Positions 7,470 through 13,690 of a DNA stretch of 32,647 nt are shown here, piece by piece (positions within the stretch are counted from its first letter, which is position 1; every line of letters begins with the position of its first letter). The notes under the pieces are model-generated. The model made no database searches. It was not told the origin of the DNA and saw nothing but the letters and a program-made list of their open reading frames with translations. The translations under genes were made by a program, and so were the position numbers. Source of the stretch: CAZNMF01 sp035547155 (GTDB lineage Bacteria; Acidobacteriota; Vicinamibacteria; Vicinamibacterales; SCN-69-37); assembly GCA_035547155.1 (NCBI GenBank), contig DASZVJ010000189.1, forward strand, positions 1 through 32,647, in the 5' to 3' direction.

Positions 7470-9230
7470 ATGTCCAATGCAGACGTGACCAAGAAGACAC
7501 AATCCACACAAGGAGGTGTGAAAATTCCATCGGGCTTCTCGACATTCTCCTCGATGCAGGACGGAGACTCCGACCCGCAGGAATATGCGCGCCTGCTTGA
7601 GTTGTACGATACCAGCTTCCGCAATCTCGCGGAAGGCGAAGTCGTCAAAGGCACGGTCGTCAAGGTGACGCCGACCGAAGTCATCGTCGACGTCGGCTTC
7701 AAATCCGAAGGCATCATCCCGATCGAAGAGTTCATCGACGAGACCGGCGCGGTCACCGCACAGCCGGGCGACACCGTCGACGTCCTGCTCGAGCGTACCG
7801 AGGATCGCGACGGCTACGTCGTCCTCTCGCGCGAGAAGGCCGAGAAGATGAAGATCTGGGACGAGGTCGAGAAGGCCTACCAGGAGAAGAAGGTCGTCAT
7901 CGGCCGCGTCATCGAGCGCATCAAGGGCGGGCTCGCCGTCGACATCGGCGTCCGCGCGTTCCTGCCGGGCTCGCAGATCGACGTGCGTCCCGTGCGCAAC
8001 CTCGACGCCTTGCGCGGACAAGAGCTGCGCATGCGCGTCATCAAGGTCAACAAGAAGCGCGGCAACATCGTGCTCTCGCGCAAGGTGCTCCTCGAAGAGG
8101 AGAACGCCGAGAAGAAGAAGACCACGCTCGACACGCTCGCCGAGGGCAAGGTGCTGCGCGGCACCGTCAAGAACCTCACCGACTACGGCGCGTTCATCGA
8201 TCTCGGCGGCATCGACGGCCTGCTGCACATCACGGACATGTCGTGGGGCCGCGTGACGCATCCGTCGGAAGTCGTGCACGTCGGCGACGAGATCGACGTG
8301 ATCGTGCTCAAGTACGATCCGGGCACGGAGCGCGTCTCGCTCGGCCACAAGCAGCTCGTGCCCGATCCGTGGAGCAACGTGATCGAGCGCTACCCGGTCG
8401 GCATCCGCGTGTCCGGCAAGGTCGTGAGCCTGACCGACTACGGCGCGTTCATCGAGCTCGAGCCGGGCGTCGAAGGCCTGATCCACGTCTCGGAGATGTC
8501 GTGGAGCAAGCGCGTCAAGCATCCGTCGAAGATCCTCAACGTCGGCGACACCGTCGAAGCGATGGTGCTCGGCGTCGATCCGGGCGCGCGCCGCATCTCG
8601 CTCGGCCTCAAGCAGGTCGAGAGCAATCCGTGGCACGAGCTCTCCGGCAAGTACCCGATCGGCACGACGATCACCGGCAAGGTCCGCAACCTGACCGAGT
8701 TCGGCGCGTTCGTCGAGGTCGAGGACGGCATCGACGGCCTCATCCACATCTCGGACATGTCGTGGAGCAAGGTCAAACATCCGTCGGAAGTGCTGAAGAA
8801 GGGCGACACGGTCGAGGCGCAGGTGCTCAGCATCGACGCCGACAACCAGCGGCTGTCGCTCGGCCTCAAGCAGCTGCAGACGGGGATCTGGAAGGAGTTC
8901 TTCGACACGCACCACGTCGGCGACGTCGTCGAGGGCAAGGTCGTGCGTCTGACGAACTTCGGCGCGTTCGTCGAGCTCGCCGACGGCATCGAGGGCCTGA
9001 TCCATGTGTCCGAGTTCGACTCGGCGCAGGGCGGTGACAAGCTCGAGCTGCGCGCGGGGGAGGCGTATCAGATGAAGATCATTCGTCTGGTGCCGGAGGA
9101 GCGGAAGATCGGCCTCAGCATTCGCGCACTGAAGGACGCGGAGTACCGCGCGGACTGGGAAGCGTATGCCGAACAGACCAGCGGACGGCCGGAAGTGACG
9201 TTGGGTGATCACTTCAAGAATCTCAAGTGA
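7470..9230 (+). CDS. rpsA: 30S ribosomal protein S1
   Basis: A 586-residue protein with six S1 (OB-fold) RNA-binding repeats at about residues 54-121, 138-205, 224-293, 309-380, 397-466 and 482-551. Repeats 3 to 6 carry the clear signature (V.NLTDYGAFIDL, GLLHITDMSW, HPSE...GD.V...VL..D). Repeats 1 and 2, which dock S1 to the ribosome through S2, are divergent as usual. It captures mRNA on the small subunit and unfolds structured leaders. I chose ATG 7470, preceded by GAGGAGG (7451-7457); the TTG at 7449 would place that site inside the gene. The next genes (HU/IHF-like, HIT) follow on the same strand; the rpsA-ihfB order is known from many bacteria. Confidence 0.97.
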   Translation: MSNADVTKKTQSTQGGVKIPSGFSTFSSMQDGDSDPQEYARLLELYDTSFRNLAEGEVVKGTVVKVTPTEVIVDVGFKSEGIIPIEEFIDETGAVTAQPGDTVDVLLERTEDRDGYVVLSREKAEKMKIWDEVEKAYQEKKVVIGRVIERIKGGLAVDIGVRAFLPGSQIDVRPVRNLDALRGQELRMRVIKVNKKRGNIVLSRKVLLEEENAEKKKTTLDTLAEGKVLRGTVKNLTDYGAFIDLGGIDGLLHITDMSWGRVTHPSEVVHVGDEIDVIVLKYDPGTERVSLGHKQLVPDPWSNVIERYPVGIRVSGKVVSLTDYGAFIELEPGVEGLIHVSEMSWSKRVKHPSKILNVGDTVEAMVLGVDPGARRISLGLKQVESNPWHELSGKYPIGTTITGKVRNLTEFGAFVEVEDGIDGLIHISDMSWSKVKHPSEVLKKGDTVEAQVLSIDADNQRLSLGLKQLQTGIWKEFFDTHHVGDVVEGKVVRLTNFGAFVELADGIEGLIHVSEFDSAQGGDKLELRAGEAYQMKIIRLVPEERKIGLSIRALKDAEYRADWEAYAEQTSGRPEVTLGDHFKNLK

Positions 9231-9384
9231 GGTTCTAGGGTTCTGAGGTTCGGGGGTTCCGGGTTCGGTTCAGAGGTTCGGGTTACGGAGGTTCGAGGGG
9301 TCTGCACGTCAGAACCTGGAACCCCAGAACCTGCACCTCAGAACCCGAGCCCCAGAACCCTGGAACCTTTGGAACCTCAGAACC
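9231..9384 (+). repeat. Octamer arrays in opposite orientation (GGTTCTGA then TCAGAACC)
   Basis: GGTTC(or GGTTA)-headed units begin at 9231, 9239, 9247, 9255, 9262, 9267, 9275, 9281 and 9290, mostly eight bases apart. From 9312 the same unit is read in reverse complement: GAACC cores at 9312, 9319, 9327, 9341, 9355, 9363, 9372 and 9380, with degenerate units (GCACC, GAGCC) filling the gaps. The two halves could pair as one long imperfect hairpin right after the rpsA stop, and could therefore act as a terminator or 3' end stabiliser. The same unit family recurs at 28925-28973. Confidence 0.75.
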
Positions 9385-9424
9385 TGGAGTCTGGAATCGG
9401 CGAAGCCTTTTAGCCTCCCTCTAA

Positions 9425-9772
9425 ATGACCAAAGCTGAGCTCGTCGAAGAAGTGTCGCGCGTGTCGGACCTCACCAAGAAGCACTCCGAGGTCATCGTCG
9501 ACACGGTGTTCCAGAGCATCGTCGATGCGCTGCATCGCGGCGAGAAGATCGAGTTGCGCGGCTTCGGATCGTTTCGCCTCCGCCGCCGCGAGCCCCGCAA
9601 AGGCCGCAATCCCAAAACCGGCGACAAGGTTGACGTGCCGCCGAAGCAGGTCCCGTACTTCAAGCCCGGCAAGGAGCTGAAGGACTTGATCAACAAGGCG
9701 GCCGAAGAAGCGGACGCCGCCGCAGCCGGCGCGCCCGAGACGCCGCACACGCCGGACGAGACATCTCGATAG
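9425..9772 (+). CDS. HU/IHF family DNA-bending protein (IHF-beta-like)
   Basis: A 115-residue protein. The HU/IHF fold covers residues 1-93: the opening TKAELVEEVS helix, IELRGFGSFRLRRREPRKGR, the DNA-intercalating arm with RNPKTGDKVDVPPK, and VPYFKPGKELKDLIN. The arm and strand pattern is closer to IHF-beta than to HU, and the position next to rpsA is the classical place of ihfB, but one subunit alone cannot settle it. The last 20 residues are an Ala/Glu/Pro/Thr tail beyond the usual end. It bends DNA and compacts the nucleoid. No Shine-Dalgarno sequence precedes ATG 9425; instead TTTAG (9409-9413) and CTAAA (9421-9425) form a small inverted repeat at the start. Confidence 0.92.
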   Translation: MTKAELVEEVSRVSDLTKKHSEVIVDTVFQSIVDALHRGEKIELRGFGSFRLRRREPRKGRNPKTGDKVDVPPKQVPYFKPGKELKDLINKAAEEADAAAAGAPETPHTPDETSR

Positions 9773-9784
9773 AGCAATTGGGCA

Positions 9785-9879
9785 GATAGCCCGATGGCCC
9801 GATGGAGGGCAGATAGTGCGATGCCCCGATAGTGCGATAGTGCGATAGTGCGATAGCGCGATAGAGAGATAGTGAGATG
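9785..9879 (+). repeat. Twelve-unit GATAGTGC octamer array running into a start codon
   Basis: GAT-headed units begin at 9785, 9793, 9801, then 9812, 9820, 9828, 9836, 9844, 9852, 9860, 9868 and 9876; apart from one 11-base step every step is exactly eight. The commonest unit is GATAGTGC. The twelfth GAT (9876-9878) contains the first two bases of the ATG of the HIT gene, and the variant unit GATAGAGA at 9860 provides the only purine-rich stretch in ribosome-binding-site distance. Confidence 0.8.
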
Positions 9880-10365
9880 GATCGTCTCTGGACCCCCTGG
9901 AGACTGAGCTACGTGACCGACGCCAGTACGACGACACCGGCGTGCATCTTCTGCGCGGCGGTCGAAGCCGGTGACGCTGAGCCGCTCGTCGTTCATCGCG
10001 GCGCGCGCGCGTTCGTGATCCTCAACAAGTTCCCGTACAACAACGGCCATCTCATGGTCGTGCCCGTGCGGCACACCGGCAGCCTCGCCGATCTCGACGA
10101 TGCGGAGCTGCTCGAGGTGATGACGCTCGCGCGCGAGGCCGAGCGCATCCTCACCGAGGTGTACCGGCCGCACGGCTTCAACCTCGGCATCAATCTCGGC
10201 CGGCCCGCGGGGGCGGGCATCCTCGATCATCTGCATCTGCACGTCGTGCCGCGATGGAACGGCGACACGAGCTTCATGACCGTCTTCGGCGACACGCGCG
10301 TGCTGCCCGAGGAGCTTCCGCAGACGGCGCGTCGGCTGCGCGAGGTCTTCGCACGTCCTACGTGA
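9877..10365 (+). CDS. HIT family hydrolase / Ap4A phosphorylase-like protein
   Basis: A 162-residue histidine-triad protein. The signature H118-x-H120-x-H122 is in DHLHLHVVPRW, with the nucleotide-binding segment INLGRPAGAGILDHLH before it. The N-terminus RLWTPWRLSYV and the CIFC pair (about residues 24-27) mark the branch related to fungal Ap4A phosphorylase and its bacterial/mycobacterial relatives, which cleave dinucleoside polyphosphates. Length is normal for that branch. The start codon lies in the last unit of an octamer array and there is no standard Shine-Dalgarno site. It is 104 bases after the HU/IHF gene. Confidence 0.92.
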   Translation: MDRLWTPWRLSYVTDASTTTPACIFCAAVEAGDAEPLVVHRGARAFVILNKFPYNNGHLMVVPVRHTGSLADLDDAELLEVMTLAREAERILTEVYRPHGFNLGINLGRPAGAGILDHLHLHVVPRWNGDTSFMTVFGDTRVLPEELPQTARRLREVFARPT

Positions 10366-10390
10366 CGTGAAGAGGGCGGCCTGGGACGGA

Positions 10391-10399
10391 TGCTATGAT
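10391..10399 (+). promoter_or_regulatory. Extended -10 promoter of the VWFA-related gene
   Basis: TGCTATGAT is a TGn-TATGAT extended -10 element (hexamer one mismatch from TATAAT). No good -35 lies upstream, as is common for extended -10 promoters. Transcription would start near 10406, about 33-42 bases before the gene. Confidence 0.5.
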
Positions 10400-10438
10400 T
10401 GAGCTTCCGCCTGTCCTCCCGGAGCGCCGCTCCCGAAG

Positions 10439-12466
10439 GTGACCATCGTGCTCACGTCTCGAGTCGCACGTGTCAGCCTGATCTGCTTCATCGCCATCGC
10501 CGCGACGCTCGCGTTTCCGCACGCGCAGGCGCCCGCACCGTCGGCCTCCGGTAGCGGCCAGACTGATACGACGCAGGCCCCGACGTTTCGATCGGGCATC
10601 GACTCGGTCGTCGTCGATGCCGCCGTCACGGACAAGCAGGGCCGCCCGGTGTCCGATCTCACGGCTGATGATTTCGAGATTCGCGAGGGCGGCAAGCTGC
10701 AGGCGATTCAGACCTTCAAGTACATCGCCGTCGACGAGACGGCCGACGATCCGCAGGCCGATCGCGAGATCCTGTCGAGCGCCGATCAGACGCGCGAGGC
10801 CGCGCGCGAAGAGAACCGGCTGTTCATCATCTTCCTCGACGACTATCACGTCCGCCGCGGCAACGCGATGGTCGTCCGCCAGCAGGTCGCCAATTTCCTG
10901 CGCACGCTGACGCGCCACGATCTCGTCGCGCTCGCGACGCCGCTGACAACGATCGCCGGCCTGACGTTCTCGCGCGACCACGACGCCATCGCCGCCAACG
11001 TCATGGGCTTCGTCGGGCGCAAATACGAGTACGCGCCGATGAACGCGCTCGAAGCGCGCTACCAGGATCTGCCGCCCGAACAGATCGAGCAGATGCGCAA
11101 CAACATCACGATGGCGGCGATCACGAACGTCTGCGAGTTCCTCGGGACGCTGCGCGACGGACGGAAGTCGCTGTTGTGGGTCACCGAAGGCATGAGCGGC
11201 TCGATGCCGGTCGGCGTGCAGACGACCGGATCGTTCGCGCCGAACGCGGGCACCGCGCAGACGGACTCGCAGGCGTTCTTCGACAACGCCGGCCTGCTGC
11301 TCGACGTGCAGACGAAGATCTTCCGCGCGGCGACGCGCAACAACGTCGCGATCTACACGCTCGATCCGCGCGGCCTCTCCAACTTCGAGTTCAGCCTCGG
11401 CGACGCCGTCTCGCCGACGGACGATCGGCGCGTGCTGCAGGAGACGACCGATCTGCTGCGCGTCATCGCCGATCAGACCGACGGCCGCGCAATCGTCAAT
11501 CGCAACGATCCGATCGGCGGCATGCGTCAGATGGTGCGCGACGCCAGCGCGTACTATCTGCTCGGCTACACCTCGTCGCTCGCGCCGCGTGACGGCAAGT
11601 TCCACGAGATCCAGGTGCGGATCAAGCGGAAGGACGTCGAGGTGCGCGCGCGCAAAGGCTACTGGGCGTACTCCGCCGAAGAGGTCGCGGCGGCCTCCGC
11701 GCCGCCGAAGCCCGGCCCGCCCGCGGAAGTCGAAGGCGCGCTCGATGATTTGGCGACGGCCACGGCGCCCGGCCGCGGCAAAGCCGTGTCGCTGTGGCTC
11801 GGCGCAGAGCGCGGCCCGGCCGAGAAAGCCAACGTGACGCTCGTCTGGGAGACGCCGGCCTCCGCGCCATCGGATCCGATCGACGCCGTCGATCACGTCA
11901 CAGCCGTGGCCGATGCGGTGACGGGCGAAGAGATCTTCAACGGTCCCGTCGCGCGCAGCGCGCAGACAGGCCGGCCTGGCGGAATGGTGACGTTCGCCGC
12001 GCCGCCGGGATCCGTGCGCGTCCGCGTCACCGCGCAGAACGCCCGCGGCAATCGCCTCGACTCGCTCGACGCGTCCGTCGACGTGCCCGACTTCACGATC
12101 GCCGGTCCCGTGCTGACGACGCCGTTCGTGTATCACGGCCGTACGGCGAGAGATCTCCAGCAGGTGCGCGCATCGGCGTCGCCCGTGCCGGCCGTGACAC
12201 CGGTCTTTTCGCGCACCGAACGGCTGTTGATCCGGTTCGGCGCGTACGGACCGGCGGGCAATACGCCGGCGGTCACGATGCGGCTGCTGAATCAGTCGGG
12301 TAATCTGATCGCAGCGCTACCCGCGCCGACGAAGACGGCGGCCAACGAGATGGAGAGCGAGCTCGGGCTCGGCTCGTTCCCGCCCGGCGACTACATCGTC
12401 GAGATTGCCGCCGAGATCGGCGGCGAGACGGCCAAGCGCCTGCTGGCCATCCGCGTCACGGGCTGA
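10439..12466 (+). CDS. Secreted VWFA-related protein of the acidobacterial type (TIGR03436-like)
   Basis: A 675-residue exported protein. A hydrophobic signal segment spans about residues 11-30 (ending near FPHAQA). Residues 48-95 hold the N-terminal beta module seen before such domains (VDAAVTDKQGRPVSDLTADD). The von Willebrand A-like domain follows at about 127-390; at the metal-binding site it has FLDDYHV in place of the DxSxS motif, the degenerate form usual in this family. The end of the domain carries YYLLGYTS...DGKFHEIQVRIKR, also typical. The C-terminal 280 residues are beta-rich and unassigned. Function is unknown; the family is strongly expanded in Acidobacteria. GTG 10439 is the longest start; GTG 10448, with AAGGTG six bases upstream, is equally likely. 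Confidence 0.88.
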   Translation: MTIVLTSRVARVSLICFIAIAATLAFPHAQAPAPSASGSGQTDTTQAPTFRSGIDSVVVDAAVTDKQGRPVSDLTADDFEIREGGKLQAIQTFKYIAVDETADDPQADREILSSADQTREAAREENRLFIIFLDDYHVRRGNAMVVRQQVANFLRTLTRHDLVALATPLTTIAGLTFSRDHDAIAANVMGFVGRKYEYAPMNALEARYQDLPPEQIEQMRNNITMAAITNVCEFLGTLRDGRKSLLWVTEGMSGSMPVGVQTTGSFAPNAGTAQTDSQAFFDNAGLLLDVQTKIFRAATRNNVAIYTLDPRGLSNFEFSLGDAVSPTDDRRVLQETTDLLRVIADQTDGRAIVNRNDPIGGMRQMVRDASAYYLLGYTSSLAPRDGKFHEIQVRIKRKDVEVRARKGYWAYSAEEVAAASAPPKPGPPAEVEGALDDLATATAPGRGKAVSLWLGAERGPAEKANVTLVWETPASAPSDPIDAVDHVTAVADAVTGEEIFNGPVARSAQTGRPGGMVTFAAPPGSVRVRVTAQNARGNRLDSLDASVDVPDFTIAGPVLTTPFVYHGRTARDLQQVRASASPVPAVTPVFSRTERLLIRFGAYGPAGNTPAVTMRLLNQSGNLIAALPAPTKTAANEMESELGLGSFPPGDYIVEIAAEIGGETAKRLLAIRVTG

Positions 12467-12797
12467 TACGGTGCGCCGCGGCGCCGCTGATTGCTGAAAT
12501 GTGCATCGAGATGCGCAATTGTCAGCGGGCGATCCGTCGTCGCACCGAAAATCGTGCGGCGCGATCAATCTGGTAATCGCGCGCGGCGTCCTCGCACGCG
12601 CCGATTGCGAGCTGCGCGGGGTTTTGCCGATATCCATTCTGTCGTCGCGTGCGAGCCGGGGCATGCCCCTTGCAATACAATGGCGCCTTGAGCGCCAGCG
12701 GAGCGGGGCGCGCCAGTCCATGACGTGGCTGCGGGAGATTGGACTCGACGTCATCACCCGCGCCGTGCACGCGCGCTCCGAATCGGTGTAACGAACG
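12467..12797 (+). other. 331-base space without a convincing gene
   Basis: Small frames exist here (for example 12501-12791), but they lack a ribosome-binding site, domain pattern or the normal codon bias. A TACAAT (12676-12681) could be the -10 of the receiver gene at 12798, without a good -35; the leader would then be about 110 bases. Within that leader ATGACGT (12720-12726) and ACGTCAT (12749-12755) form a 7-bp inverted repeat around a 22-base loop. I see nothing else. Confidence 0.4.
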
Positions 12798-13679
12798 ATG
12801 CCCAAGACTCTTCTGCTCGCCGACGACAGCGTCACCATCCAGCGGGTCATCGAGCTCACGTTCGCACACGAGGACGTGCGGGTCGTGTCGGTCAGTGATG
12901 GACGCCGTGCCGTGCAGTGGCTCGAAGGCGAGTGGCCGGACATCGTGCTCGCCGACGTCGACGTGCCCGAGGTCGATGGCTACGAGATCGCCGAGCACGT
13001 CAAGACATCGCCGCGGTTGAAGGACGTCCCGGTCGTGCTGCTCGCCGGTGCGTTCGAGCCGGTCGATCAGGATCGCGTGCAGGCGATTGGCTGCGAGGGT
13101 GTGCTCGTCAAGCCGTTCGAGCCGCAGCAGTTGATCGGCCGCGTGAAAGAGCTGCTCGACGGACACGTCGAACAGCCTGTCGGCGCCGCCGCCGGCGATC
13201 GCATGGAGTTCGTCCGCGAGCAGTCGCGCCGCGAGGAGTCCGCGACCGTGACGCCGTTTCCCATTCCTGGAGGTCCCATGCGCGTGATGCACGGCAGCGC
13301 CGACCCCGCTGTCGCACCCGAGCCGCTCGAGCCGCCGGCCCGGCCGGTCTGGGAGCTCGGCCTGCCGGATCCGATTCATCGTCCGGCCGACGCGCCGCCG
13401 GCTTCGGCCACGCCCGCTGCGTCGCCCGCGGCCGCCGCCACCGCGGCTGGCTCAGCCAAGGTCTCGCTCGTCAGCGCGTTCTCCGCACTACTCGCCGCCG
13501 AACAGTCGACGACGCCGGCATCGCCCGCCGCGGCTCCGGTGACGGAAGCGACGGTCGAAGATGCCGTGCGCCGCGTGCTCGTCAAGATGACCGACGAGCT
13601 CGTCCGCCGCATCGTCGTCGAGACCGCCGAGCGTCTCATCCGTGAAGAGATCGAGAAGATCAAAGCGAATCCGGAGTAG
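12798..13679 (+). CDS. Receiver protein with Ala/Pro-rich linker and helical C-terminal segment
   Basis: A 293-residue protein. The receiver domain (about 1-122) has the acidic pair in LLLADDSVT, phosphoacceptor D53 (LADVDVPEVDGYE) and the Lys in VLVKPFEPQQL. Then comes about 110 residues of Ala/Pro/Glu-rich, probably unstructured linker. The last 45 residues (VEDAVRRVLVKMTDELVRRI and following, to IREEIEKIK) form an amphipathic helix pair. The same C-terminal pattern is seen in receiver proteins of myxobacteria and resembles the DUF2497/PopZ oligomerisation tail, so the protein may localise or polymerise instead of binding DNA. No DNA-binding domain is present. It ends 11 bases before valS and may be co-transcribed with it. 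Function unknown. Confidence 0.8.
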   Translation: MPKTLLLADDSVTIQRVIELTFAHEDVRVVSVSDGRRAVQWLEGEWPDIVLADVDVPEVDGYEIAEHVKTSPRLKDVPVVLLAGAFEPVDQDRVQAIGCEGVLVKPFEPQQLIGRVKELLDGHVEQPVGAAAGDRMEFVREQSRREESATVTPFPIPGGPMRVMHGSADPAVAPEPLEPPARPVWELGLPDPIHRPADAPPASATPAASPAAAATAAGSAKVSLVSAFSALLAAEQSTTPASPAAAPVTEATVEDAVRRVLVKMTDELVRRIVVETAERLIREEIEKIKANPE

Positions 13680-13690
13680 AGTTTTAGGGA

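Noticed and set aside
7437..9212. Open frame of 591 codons opposite rpsA
   Set aside because: Repetitive Asp/Ala/Leu/Arg composition merely mirrors the S1 repeats; no ribosome-binding site or family.
9231..9384. Transposon end or insertion-sequence remnant
   Set aside because: No transposase fragment, target duplication or defined termini; the signal is short-period repetition.
9785..9879. CRISPR array
   Set aside because: Units are only eight bases long and adjacent, without spacers; no cas genes are in the window.
10358..12136. Open frame of 592 codons opposite the VWFA-related gene
   Set aside because: Low-complexity Arg/Ala/Asp-rich shadow; the sense protein has a signal peptide and recognisable domain.
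12501..12791. Small frame of 96 codons before the receiver gene
   Set aside because: No ribosome-binding site, no family pattern and weak codon bias; the region is better read as leader and spacer.
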